From: Bacteroidota bacterium
GTDB taxonomy: Bacteria; Bacteroidota; Bacteroidia; Chitinophagales; Chitinophagaceae
Direction of reading: 5' to 3'
Length of the DNA stretch: 64,000 nt
Assembly (NCBI GenBank): GCA_023422565.1
Contig: JAFAGR010000097.1
Span: 1-64,000, forward strand
Of the stretch, positions 53,901 to 61,805 are shown in pieces (position 1 is the stretch's first letter; each line of letters opens with the position of its first letter). Under the pieces are notes generated by a model that worked only from the letters and a program-made list of their open reading frames with translations, had not been told where the DNA came from and ran no database searches. The translations under genes and the position numbers were made by a program.

Positions 53901-53960
53901 GCATTGGTAAAATATTTCTACATCAACAGATGTAAGAAATTGAATTTAGCCACTGCTCTC

Positions 53961-53994
53961 AATAAAAAAAGAAAGCCCCTGTAGAAACAGGGGC
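53961..53994 (-). terminator. Strong terminator with no annotated gene upstream
   Basis: Perfect 8-bp stem (53975-53982 with 53987-53994), tetraloop, then a U-rich tract on the minus strand. It would end a minus-strand transcript that starts within the preceding 200 bp. Confidence 0.85.
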
Positions 53995-54029
53995 CGTTTA
54001 CCAAAACTAACTGCTTATGAGAAAATTGA

Positions 54030-54128
54030 CTATTTATGTAGTTCGTAAATAAAGTTCCAAATACAGTGCCAAAACGAATGGGCGGAAGAATTGTTTTGGG
54101 TACTTTTTCGGTCGAATAGCACGTACAT
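54030..54128 (-). CDS. Possible 32-residue protein or part of a small RNA
   Basis: A minus-strand ATG-to-TAG frame of 33 codons (starting MYVLFDRKS, ending FIYELHK). It lies upstream of the orphan terminator, with a TAGATTTA box at about 54161-54168 as a possible promoter. I know no homologue. The transcript could equally be a non-coding RNA of about 190 nt. Confidence 0.3.
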   Translation of the reverse strand: MYVLFDRKSTQNNSSAHSFWHCIWNFIYELHK

Positions 54129-54195
54129 CGCCCGGCCTTGTAAAGAAATATCCGGCGCACCAATCCACTAAATCTACACCTGCGCATTTGCGCTG

Positions 54196-54203
54196 TATCT
54201 TTG
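54196..54203 (+). promoter_or_regulatory. -7 box of tatC
   Basis: TATCTTTG, 18 nt before the GTG at 54222. It supports that start over the ATG at 54297. Confidence 0.5.
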
Positions 54204-54221
54204 CCACCCTAATCACAAAAA

Positions 54222-55106
54222 GTGCAGTCAACTTCTTCAACAAGGAAGACATTTTTCAAGAGCTTCAGGAGCAAAGCCGCCCGGGATGATAATGAGATGA
54301 GCTTTACCGATCATCTTGAAGCTTTGCGCTGGCACCTCATGCGCGCAGTGATCGTATGGCTGATCGGCACGGTTGCCGTTTTCATAAATGTCGACTTTGT
54401 ATTTGACGAAATTGTTTACGCACCTGCGCGTTCAAACTTCATCACCTACAGGGTACTGTGCGACTTCAGCCATTGGGCAGGCTTGGGCGAATCGCTTTGC
54501 ATGCCGCCGATAAACATTAAATTATTAGGCAATACGGTAAGTGGGCCATTCATGTCTGCCATTTCCATTTCAATGATCGGGGGACTTATTATCGCCTTTC
54601 CCTATTTGTTTTGGGAACTTTGGAAATTTGTTAAACCTGCGCTTTCCCCGAAAGAAATAAAAAACTCACGCGGCAGTATTATTTGGGTGAGCTTGTGTTT
54701 TTTCTGCGGAGCGACTTTTGGTTATTTTCTGCTCGCGCCTTTCACCTTCAATTTTCTGGCAAACTTCTCACTCGGCACCACCGGCGCGTATCAATATATT
54801 CCAACGCTTGACGACTACATATCCTCAATAAACAATATAATTCTTGGCTGCGGTATCGCCTTTGAAATGCCTGTGCTCACCTACGTTCTCGCTAAAATCG
54901 GCATCCTCACCGGCACCTTTCTTAAAAGCACAAGGCGGTATAGCTTTGTGATCATCCTGGTGCTTTCTGCGATCATTACGCCTTCACCTGATTGGACGAG
55001 CCAGGCAATAGTTGCGGTGCCGCTTCTCATCTTGCTCGAGATCAGTATTATGATCGCTTCGAGAATTGAAAAGCAACAGAAAAAAGCAGAAATAGAATGG
55101 AGTTAA
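54222..55106 (+). CDS. tatC: Sec-independent protein translocase subunit TatC
   Basis: A 294-residue protein with six transmembrane segments. The family start MSFTDHLEALRWHL appears at residue 26. Other signatures are FPYLFWELWKFVKPALSPKEIK, in two pieces, and SAIITPSPDW. TatC recognises twin-arginine signal peptides and, with TatA, exports folded proteins. I chose GTG at 54222 because of the promoter placement and because N-terminal extensions occur in Bacteroidota. ATG at 54297 would give 269 residues. tatA is not nearby. Confidence 0.93.
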   Translation: MQSTSSTRKTFFKSFRSKAARDDNEMSFTDHLEALRWHLMRAVIVWLIGTVAVFINVDFVFDEIVYAPARSNFITYRVLCDFSHWAGLGESLCMPPINIKLLGNTVSGPFMSAISISMIGGLIIAFPYLFWELWKFVKPALSPKEIKNSRGSIIWVSLCFFCGATFGYFLLAPFTFNFLANFSLGTTGAYQYIPTLDDYISSINNIILGCGIAFEMPVLTYVLAKIGILTGTFLKSTRRYSFVIILVLSAIITPSPDWTSQAIVAVPLLILLEISIMIASRIEKQQKKAEIEWS

Positions 55107-55154
55107 TTTCTCCCAAAACGCGTTTCCCTAAAAAGCCCCCGTGCGAAAATTTGC

Positions 55155-55162
55155 TAACTTTA
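55155..55162 (+). promoter_or_regulatory. -7-like box of rpiB
   Basis: TAACTTTA, 21 nt before the ATG at 55184. Confidence 0.35.
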
Positions 55163-55183
55163 CCGCTACAAAATTCTATTGCC

Positions 55184-55633
55184 ATGTACGTATTCAACAA
55201 AAACCTCCCGATAGCCATTGGCAGCGACCATGCAGGGTTCGATTGCAAGGAAGATCTCATCTCCTTTCTCGAAGGCGAAAACATGGAATTCAAAGATTTT
55301 GGAACCTATAATAAAGATTCTGTTGATTACCCCGATTTTGCTCACCCGGTAGCCAGTGCAGTCGAGAACGGCGAAGCATCATTCGGCATCCTGTTGTGCG
55401 GAAGCGCGAATGGAGTGGCGATCGCAGCAAACAAACACGCAGGCATCCGCGCCGCGATTTGCTGGGGTGAAGAACTGGCTGAACTCGCGCGTAAACACAA
55501 TGATGCAAACGTTATTTGCATACCTGCCCGTTTTGTTCGCGATGGTGATGCCGAAAAAATGCTGGACATTTTTATGAACACGGAGTTTGAAGCCGGCAGG
55601 CACCTCACCAGAGTGGAGAAGATTCCGTGCTAG
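55184..55633 (+). CDS. rpiB: Ribose-5-phosphate isomerase B
   Basis: A 149-residue LacA/RpiB-family protein. GSDHAGFDCK near the N-terminus and LLCGSANGVAIAANKHAGIRAA form the active site, with the catalytic cysteine in LLCGS. HNDANVICIPAR follows. It interconverts ribose 5-phosphate and ribulose 5-phosphate; related members act on other sugar phosphates. The ATG at 55184 is preferred over 55097, which would overlap tatC. Confidence 0.92.
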   Translation: MYVFNKNLPIAIGSDHAGFDCKEDLISFLEGENMEFKDFGTYNKDSVDYPDFAHPVASAVENGEASFGILLCGSANGVAIAANKHAGIRAAICWGEELAELARKHNDANVICIPARFVRDGDAEKMLDIFMNTEFEAGRHLTRVEKIPC

Positions 55634-55641
55634 AATAGTAG

Positions 55642-55690
55642 TTCACCCTTCACGCTGCACCTTTACCCATTTAACCAGCACCCTTCATCC
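55642..55690. repeat. Heptad array between rpiB and the M28 gene
   Basis: Seven 7-bp units: TTCACCC, TTCACGC, TGCACCT, TTACCCA, TTTAACC, AGCACCC, TTCATCC. Most columns are conserved. Confidence 0.7.
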
Positions 55691-55741
55691 TATTTTCTGC
55701 GTACTAACGCCCTTTTCCAGTAATTTCCCGAAAAATTTGTC

Positions 55742-57307
55742 ATGATGAAGTTGCACCTGGTATTCGCTTTTGTTTTTATTTCAACATTATCACTTGCGCA
55801 GGATGTTCCGTCAAAATATGCCGGTGTCATTAACGAAGCATCACTTCTTACACACCTTACCGTTATTGCGGGAGCAGAAATGGAAGGACGGGAAACAGGC
55901 ACCGAGGGTGAACGAAGAGCCGCTGCATACATCGAACGCTTTTTTGATTCTGTGGGCATCAGCAAGCCGCAACCTCACAATTCTTACAGGCAATTTTTTC
56001 CGCTCGGTAAACGCAGCCTGGTAAAAGCAGAGTTCGAATTGAACAACAAGGAACTTAAAGAAGGAAAAGACTTTCTAATTCCGGCCGGGGGCAATGAAGA
56101 CGGGAAATTTAAAGCAAAAGAATTGGTTTTTGCAGGCTACGGAATTGAAGCAGAAAAATACAACGATTATGAAGGCCTCGATGTGAAAGGCAAAACGGTG
56201 GTGTTTTTTCTTGGGGAACCAAAACAGGATGGAATTTTCGTAACTACGGGAATGGAGAAGTCGGGAGAATGGACCTATCCCGGCCTTGATAAAAAACTTG
56301 TACTCGCCTTCGCTAAAGGTGCCGTTGGCGCACTCGTTATTTCACCGACGGTTTCTGAATTTACCGACAAATATTCCGAGTCCGTTCGTAAAACACCACT
56401 CACCTACATCCGCGACCGGAAAAACAAACGGGTCAATTACGCCCTGCTCAGCCATCAAACAGCAGCGAAGATCTTATCAAATGAGCTCATTCAATCTGCG
56501 AAAAATAATCTTCCATTTACCGGGAAATATTTCACAAAAAAAATAAAGACAGAATTCAAATACCAGGGACGGCGTGATAATGTTCAATCATCTAATGTGA
56601 TCGGAATAATTGAAGGCAGTGATAAGAAAGATGAATACGTTTTTCTCACCGCTCACTATGATCATCTTGGCATTCGCAACGGGCAAATTCATTACGGCGC
56701 AGACGATGATGGATCAGGAACCGTAGGCATCATGCACCTCGGTGCCGCCTTTGCTAAAGCAAAAGCTGAAGGGAATGGCCCGAGAAGAACGGTGGTGATC
56801 CTGGCTTTCAGCGGAGAAGAAAAAGGCCTTTGGGGAAGCGAGTTCTACAGTGAAAACCCCATCTTCCCACTTGAAAAAACTTCGGTTGACCTGAACATTG
56901 ATATGATCGGAAGGATCGATACCGAACGGCTTTCGGCAGACAGTAACAACTATATTTATGTAGTTGGGCACGACAAGATCAGCACTGATCTCCCCCGCAT
57001 CAGCGAAGCGATGAACAACAAATACGCCGGCCTCACATTCGATTACAAATTCGACGACCCAAATGATCCGCACCGCATCTATTTCCGTAGCGACCATTAC
57101 AACTTCGCGCGCAAGGGCGTTCCGGTTTTATTCTTTTATGATGGTATGTTGAAATCGGATTATCATAAGCCTACCGACACAGTTGACAAGATCAACTGGA
57201 TGCTTTATGAAAAAAGAGCAAGAATGATATTTCACACCGCATGGGAAATGGCCAATCGTGATGAAATGCTTGTGCGCGACCTTCCCATACCTAGCGGAAG
57301 GCGATAA
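55742..57307 (+). CDS. Secreted M28-family zinc peptidase
   Basis: A 521-residue protein with a signal peptide (about 1-20). A PA-like insert (about 90-240) precedes the peptidase domain. The two-zinc site is complete: HYDHLG, DDDGSGT, SGEEKGLWG, NIDMIGR and SDHYNF. These enzymes act as aminopeptidases or peptidyl hydrolases outside the cytoplasm. Two ATGs (55742 and 55745) are equally good. A terminator follows. Confidence 0.9.
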   Translation: MMKLHLVFAFVFISTLSLAQDVPSKYAGVINEASLLTHLTVIAGAEMEGRETGTEGERRAAAYIERFFDSVGISKPQPHNSYRQFFPLGKRSLVKAEFELNNKELKEGKDFLIPAGGNEDGKFKAKELVFAGYGIEAEKYNDYEGLDVKGKTVVFFLGEPKQDGIFVTTGMEKSGEWTYPGLDKKLVLAFAKGAVGALVISPTVSEFTDKYSESVRKTPLTYIRDRKNKRVNYALLSHQTAAKILSNELIQSAKNNLPFTGKYFTKKIKTEFKYQGRRDNVQSSNVIGIIEGSDKKDEYVFLTAHYDHLGIRNGQIHYGADDDGSGTVGIMHLGAAFAKAKAEGNGPRRTVVILAFSGEEKGLWGSEFYSENPIFPLEKTSVDLNIDMIGRIDTERLSADSNNYIYVVGHDKISTDLPRISEAMNNKYAGLTFDYKFDDPNDPHRIYFRSDHYNFARKGVPVLFFYDGMLKSDYHKPTDTVDKINWMLYEKRARMIFHTAWEMANRDEMLVRDLPIPSGRR

Positions 57308-57311
57308 ACGA

Positions 57312-57344
57312 AAATGCCGGTTTGAATTAGGCCGGCATTTTTTT
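57312..57344 (+). terminator. Terminator of the M28 gene
   Basis: Arms AAATGCCGG and CCGGCATTT pair over 9 bp with an 11-nt loop, followed by a T run. Confidence 0.9.
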
Positions 57345-57361
57345 ATATGTGCATTAAAAAG

Positions 57362-58336
57362 TTACCATCCGAGTATCCAGGCGAAGATCAGCGGCACAAC
57401 AATAGTGGCGTCACTTTCCACAATAAATTTTGGTGTGTTGATGTCCAGCTTTCCCCATGTAATTTTTTCGTTCGGCACCGCTCCTGAATAAGATCCATAA
57501 GAGGTTGTGGAATCGGAGACCTGGCAGAAATAACTCCAGAAAGGAACATCTTCCCACTCCAGATCCTGGTACATCATCGGCACCACGCATATCGGGAAAT
57601 CCCCCGCGATACCTCCGCCGATCTGGAAGAACCCAACGCCCTTCCCGCCTGAATTGTTGCGGTACCAGTCTGCAAGCCACACCATGTATTCTATTCCGCT
57701 TTTCATGGTACTGGCTTTCATCTCGCCCTTTATCACATAAGAGGCAAAGATGTTTCCCATTGTACTGTCTTCCCAACCGGGCACCACAATCGGAATATTC
57801 TTTTCCGCCGCGGCAAGCATCCAGCTGTTCTTGGGTTCAATTTCATAATGTTCTTTCAGCACACCGCTTAGCAACATCTTATACATATACTCATGAGGGA
57901 AGTAGCGCTCGCCCTTATCATCCGCATCCTTCCAAATCTTATGAATATGTTTCTGTAATCTTCTGAACGCCTCCTCTTCCGGAATGCAGGTATCTGTAAC
58001 ACGGTTGTAATGATTTTCCAAAAGATCCCATTCATCCTGCGGACTAAGATCGCGGTAATTAGGTACGCGTTTATAATGGGAATGCGCAACAAGATTCATA
58101 ATATCTTCTTCAAGGTTTGCGCCGGTACAACTAATAATGGCCACCTTGTCCTGCCTTATCATCTCCGCCAGGCTCAGGCCCAACTCGGCGGTACTCATCG
58201 CCCCCGCCAGTGTGATCATCATCTTGCCGCCCTCATTCAAGTGCTTCTCATATCCTTTTGCCGCATCCATTAAAGCAGCCGCATTGAAGTGCCGGTAATG
58301 GTATTGAATATATTCAGAAACTGGTCCTTTTTTCAT
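57362..58336 (-). CDS. Deoxyhypusine synthase-family protein
   Basis: A 324-residue protein of the DHS fold. NAD-site segments are visible: TLAGAMSTAELG, ISCTGANLEEDI, QIGGGIAGDFPI. The region of the catalytic lysine is seen as KITWGKL. Bacteria have no eIF5A, so in this context it is usually thought to make homospermidine or modify another amine; that is inference. It is complete and monocistronic, with its own promoter. Confidence 0.88.
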   Translation of the reverse strand: MKKGPVSEYIQYHYRHFNAAALMDAAKGYEKHLNEGGKMMITLAGAMSTAELGLSLAEMIRQDKVAIISCTGANLEEDIMNLVAHSHYKRVPNYRDLSPQDEWDLLENHYNRVTDTCIPEEEAFRRLQKHIHKIWKDADDKGERYFPHEYMYKMLLSGVLKEHYEIEPKNSWMLAAAEKNIPIVVPGWEDSTMGNIFASYVIKGEMKASTMKSGIEYMVWLADWYRNNSGGKGVGFFQIGGGIAGDFPICVVPMMYQDLEWEDVPFWSYFCQVSDSTTSYGSYSGAVPNEKITWGKLDINTPKFIVESDATIVVPLIFAWILGW

Positions 58337-58350
58337 GCTTTTCGTTTTGG

Positions 58351-58358
58351 CAAAAATA
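58351..58358 (-). promoter_or_regulatory. -7 box of the DHS-like gene
   Basis: TATTTTTG on the minus strand, 14 nt before the ATG. Confidence 0.55.
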
Positions 58359-58412
58359 GGAAAAATAAACCCGGGCAGGGCCCTGCCTTCATGTTGAACG
58401 CAGGCAGCGTGT

Positions 58413-58420
58413 TATCTTTA
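58413..58420 (+). promoter_or_regulatory. -7 box abutting the hydrolase start codon
   Basis: TATCTTTA ends 4 nt before the ATG at 58425. A TTG (58394-58396) lies 16 nt upstream of it. A leaderless transcript is likely. Confidence 0.5.
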
Positions 58421-58424
58421 CAGT

Positions 58425-59858
58425 ATGAAAAAAATCTATACGCTTTTTATATTGACCTGTTTAATTAACGGAGGCTTAAATGCGCAATCTGCCTGGGATG
58501 GTGCCTGGCACGGAAAGATCGAAATGGCGAATTTGAGGTTGGTGTTTAATCTTAAAACCGCCGGTAATGGTTCAGTGAGTGCAACGATGGACAGTCCCGA
58601 TCAATCTGCCTTTGGCCTCGCGGTTGAATCAGCTTCGGTAAAAGAAGACAGTCTGTACATTTCTGATTCGAGATTTCGTATTTCATTTAAAGGAAAGCGA
58701 ACAAACGATTCAACTATCACGGGTGTTTTCACTCAGGGTATGGATATCCCCCTGGTGCTGAAAAGAAATTCGCCGGAAACAAAATCACCGCCTAAAGCAA
58801 AAAAGCAAACCCCGGTTCCGCCCTTTCCTTACAAAGAAGAAGAAGTAACCATTGAAAACAAGAAGGCGGGCATAACCATGTCGGGCACGCTCACCATACC
58901 CTCAGAGACTAACGGGAAGGGATACCCTGCGATAATTCTTATTTCAGGAAGTGGCCCGCAAGACAGGGATGAAACTATATTTGGTCACAAGCCCTTTGCT
59001 GTACTGGCGGATCATCTTACAAGGCAGGGCATTATGGTTTTGCGATACGACGACAGAGGCACGGGAAAATCCACCGGCGATTTTTCATCATCAACCTCAC
59101 GCGACTTTGCGGATGACGCAGAAGCCGTTTTAAAATATCTGTATTCAAGAAAGGATGTAAACAAAAAACAGATCGGTCTCATCGGCCACAGCGAGGGCGG
59201 GCTTATCGCTCCCCTCGTAGCGAATGAAAACAAGGAGGTCGGTTTCATTGTTCTCCTGGCCGGCCCGGGAATTCCAATCATTGACCTGATGACAGAGCAG
59301 AATGTGGCAATAATGAGGTCACAGGGTTTGGCGGAAGCGGCGGCAAATGCTTATGGTTCGCTTTATAAAGATGTGATGTTGATTGCCCGGAACAATGATA
59401 TCCATGAAGAAAAGAAAAATGCTATTATTAAGGTTGCAGAAGGTTGGGAAAGATCTCAGTCTGCCGAAACTTTAAAACTCCTTGGAATAGAAGACGACTG
59501 GCACGGCAAATTTGCTGAAGAAATGGTAAAAGGAACCGAAAGCAAGTGGATGCAGTATTTTCTCAATTACGATCCCGGGCCTGAACTAAAGAAGTTGAAG
59601 ATAAAGGTGCTCGCACTGAATGGCGAAGAAGATAATCAGGTTGTTGCCAAAAGTAACCTTGCCGGTATAGAGTCATCTCTCAAGAAATCAAAATCACCTT
59701 CTTTCAAAACGGTTTCTCTTAAAGGACTGAATCATTTGTTTCAACAATGCACTACCTGCACAATTGAAGAATATGGATCTCTTGAAGAAACCTTTTCGCC
59801 TACTGCACTATCTGAAATAACATCCTGGTTGGCGAAAGAAGGGATCATTAAAAGGTAA
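58425..59858 (+). CDS. Secreted alpha/beta hydrolase
   Basis: A 477-residue protein with a signal peptide (1-20). A beta-rich N-terminal domain of about 110 residues and a lysine/proline linker precede an alpha/beta hydrolase domain. The nucleophile elbow is GHSEGGL, an acid may be Asp in GEEDNQV, and the histidine lies in GLNHLFQ. It resembles Bacteroidota dienelactone hydrolase/S9-like esterases. The substrate is unknown. It ends at a hairpin shared with the convergent PepSY-like gene. Confidence 0.85.
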   Translation: MKKIYTLFILTCLINGGLNAQSAWDGAWHGKIEMANLRLVFNLKTAGNGSVSATMDSPDQSAFGLAVESASVKEDSLYISDSRFRISFKGKRTNDSTITGVFTQGMDIPLVLKRNSPETKSPPKAKKQTPVPPFPYKEEEVTIENKKAGITMSGTLTIPSETNGKGYPAIILISGSGPQDRDETIFGHKPFAVLADHLTRQGIMVLRYDDRGTGKSTGDFSSSTSRDFADDAEAVLKYLYSRKDVNKKQIGLIGHSEGGLIAPLVANENKEVGFIVLLAGPGIPIIDLMTEQNVAIMRSQGLAEAAANAYGSLYKDVMLIARNNDIHEEKKNAIIKVAEGWERSQSAETLKLLGIEDDWHGKFAEEMVKGTESKWMQYFLNYDPGPELKKLKIKVLALNGEEDNQVVAKSNLAGIESSLKKSKSPSFKTVSLKGLNHLFQQCTTCTIEEYGSLEETFSPTALSEITSWLAKEGIIKR

Positions 59859-59860
59859 AA

Positions 59861-59896
59861 GTAATTCCCGGGATAAATTTATCATCCGGGAATTAC
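59861..59896. terminator. Bidirectional hairpin between convergent genes
   Basis: Arms GTAATTCCCGG and CCGGGAATTAC pair over 11 bp. The inner sequence (GATAAATTTATC) is also self-complementary. T-rich tracts are better on the minus side. Confidence 0.7.
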
Positions 59897-59909
59897 TCAG
59901 TTTTGCAGA

Positions 59910-60365
59910 TCATTGTTTGGCAAGCTTGGTTCTTTGTAGAATGCTTATTGCACCCTCACTGTCGCATTTCAACTTCAGCGAGCGTTTCTCATTTACTGCA
60001 GTAACATAATATACGGTTTCACCGTTTCCGCTCACACGATAAACCTGTGGACTGAGCGTGTACCCGCCGAATTGTTCCCGCAAAGAGATTTGAGTTACCA
60101 CAGGCACCTCGTTTAAGGTGATCATTTCTGAAGAACCTACAATTTCACCTGCTTCATTGTAGGATACGTTAACCTCCCTGTTGTCAATAACAAAGGTGAC
60201 AAAATAGAAAGCGCCCACCTTATCCCACTTTACACTCTTTGCACCTACATAAGCAGTGCGGAATGCCGAAACCACATTTGGCGCCACACTTTCTTCAGGG
60301 ATCGCCATGGCTACAGAACTTACAAACAGGGCGAGTGCCGTAAGCATTACTTTGAAATTTTTCAT
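59910..60365 (-). CDS. Small periplasmic PepSY-like protein
   Basis: A 151-residue protein with a signal peptide (MKNFKVMLTALALFVSSVAM). The start at 60365 is preferred to the longer frame from 60491, which would add 42 residues containing the promoter. It holds a PepSY-like/BLIP-type repeat (FRTAYVGAKSVKWDKVGAFY, then NREVNVSYNEAGEIVGSS) and a second beta-rich half. The role is unknown. The promoter has a good TTG-N20-TACTTTTG pair. Confidence 0.8.
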   Translation of the reverse strand: MKNFKVMLTALALFVSSVAMAIPEESVAPNVVSAFRTAYVGAKSVKWDKVGAFYFVTFVIDNREVNVSYNEAGEIVGSSEMITLNEVPVVTQISLREQFGGYTLSPQVYRVSGNGETVYYVTAVNEKRSLKLKCDSEGAISILQRTKLAKQ

Positions 60366-60401
60366 GATCTTAATTTTAGGTTTGATTAATTGATTGCAGA
60401 C

Positions 60402-60432
60402 CAAAAGTATATGCGCATTTATCCGCCTGCAA
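60402..60432 (-). promoter_or_regulatory. Promoter of the PepSY-like gene
   Basis: On the minus strand: TTG (60432-60430), 20 nt, then TACTTTTG (60409-60402). This is the best consensus pair in the window, 36 nt before the ATG. Confidence 0.7.
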
Positions 60433-60608
60433 TTGCATTGTGACCAAAACCATTCTTTCAAACCTTTCTTTACACCAACGGCATTAAACAACTACGAAAA
60501 CATACGTAGAAACAGATTTTTTCCCAGGTTTTGCGCACCTTGGTTTTTACTGTTAAGAAAAATTTAAATGTGGTAAATACAATGTTAAAAAGGGGTAACG
60601 GATAGCGC

Positions 60609-60616
60609 TACCTTTA
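60609..60616 (+). promoter_or_regulatory. -7 box abutting the acpH start codon
   Basis: TACCTTTA ends 4 nt before the ATG at 60621, suggesting a leaderless transcript. Confidence 0.45.
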
Positions 60617-60620
60617 TTAC

Positions 60621-61214
60621 ATGAACCTTCTCGCGCATGCATACCTCTCATTTAATCAACCTGAAATACTGGTTGGTAACATGATAAGTGACCACGTTAA
60701 AGGGAAAAGGCAATACGATTATGCGCAGGAAATTCAGCGGGGCATTGCTTTGCACAGGGCAATAGACAGTTATACCGATGAGCATCAGGCAACCCGGGAG
60801 ATCAAATTATTCTTTCGCCCATTCTATGGTTTGTACGCGGCACCATTTTCAGATATAGTGTACGATCATTTCCTCGCCAATGACCCCAATGAATTTCGCG
60901 ATGAGCAAACCCTGTTCAATTTTACACGTTCAACTTATAATGAACTGAGCAAGCACACCGCCCTGTTTCCTGATCGTTTCAAATACATGTTCTCTCACAT
61001 GCAGGCGCAAAACTGGTTATTCAATTACCGTTTTGATGATGGAATTGCAAAAAGTTTTGAAGGCCTGGTGCGCAGGGCTGCATATATGAATAACCACCAC
61101 GAAGCAGTAAGCATTTTTAAAAAAAATAAAGCGGCTATGCGTGCCTGTTATGAGTCCTTTTTCCCCGGCCTTAAGAAATTTGCCATAGAAGTTTTAGCAA
61201 ATTCTAAAATTTGA
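60621..61214 (+). CDS. acpH: Acyl carrier protein phosphodiesterase (AcpH family)
   Basis: A 197-residue helical protein. Family segments MNLLAHAYLSF, GNMISDHVKGKR, GIALHRAIDSYTDEH and DIVYDHFLAN contain the conserved His/Asp metal-binding residues of the HD-like fold. It removes the 4'-phosphopantetheine from acyl carrier protein. It is followed after 28 bp by two DUF2911 genes. Confidence 0.88.
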   Translation: MNLLAHAYLSFNQPEILVGNMISDHVKGKRQYDYAQEIQRGIALHRAIDSYTDEHQATREIKLFFRPFYGLYAAPFSDIVYDHFLANDPNEFRDEQTLFNFTRSTYNELSKHTALFPDRFKYMFSHMQAQNWLFNYRFDDGIAKSFEGLVRRAAYMNNHHEAVSIFKKNKAAMRACYESFFPGLKKFAIEVLANSKI

Positions 61215-61242
61215 GAGGAGTTATATTTGCAAAAACCTTCCG

Positions 61243-61797
61243 ATGATCAAGTTTTTTTTAAGCTGCTCCCTATTGTTGATGTCCATTGCGGGCCGAACCC
61301 AGGATGTACCTGTCGACCGCTCACCGCTTGACGTTATCTATTACCCGGTTAACTATCCGGTGTTAAAAATACAGGACAAGCTTACCGAGCCTCTTCTTGC
61401 CAGACTTTTGTACAGCCGCCCACAGAAGGCAGGGCGGGTGGTTTTTGGAGACCTGATCGAATACGGAAAAGTATGGAGGCTTGGCGCTAATGAAGCTACG
61501 GAACTGGAACTTTTTCAACCCGTTACTATCAACAAGCAGCGTTTGAAGAAAGGCCGGTACACCCTTTATGCCATTCCATCAGAAACAGCATGGACGATAA
61601 TATTCAACCGCGAAACAGACACCTGGGGCTCTTTCAGGTATAATGCAGAAAAAGATGTGCTTCGGGTTGAACTTCCTGTACAAACGGAGGAAAATGTATC
61701 CGAATATTTTTCCGCCTGGTTCGAAAAAAATGGAAAAGGCATAGTGTTGAAGATGAAGTGGGATAAGTCTGCTGTTTCCCTGCCAATTAGTTTGTAA
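61243..61797 (+). CDS. DUF2911 protein, copy 1
   Basis: A 184-residue secreted protein with a signal peptide (1-19). DUF2911 segments: ARLLYSRPQKAGRVVFGDLI, VWRLGANEATELELF, LKKGRYTLYAIP and WGSFRYNAEKDVLRV. Its function is unknown. It is followed 8 bp later by a paralogous gene. Confidence 0.85.
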   Translation: MIKFFLSCSLLLMSIAGRTQDVPVDRSPLDVIYYPVNYPVLKIQDKLTEPLLARLLYSRPQKAGRVVFGDLIEYGKVWRLGANEATELELFQPVTINKQRLKKGRYTLYAIPSETAWTIIFNRETDTWGSFRYNAEKDVLRVELPVQTEENVSEYFSAWFEKNGKGIVLKMKWDKSAVSLPISL

Positions 61798-61805
61798 TAT
61801 GCAGG

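Noticed and set aside
53918..54187. 89-residue minus-strand frame beside tatC
   Set aside because: It reads through the strong terminator stem, which argues against translation.
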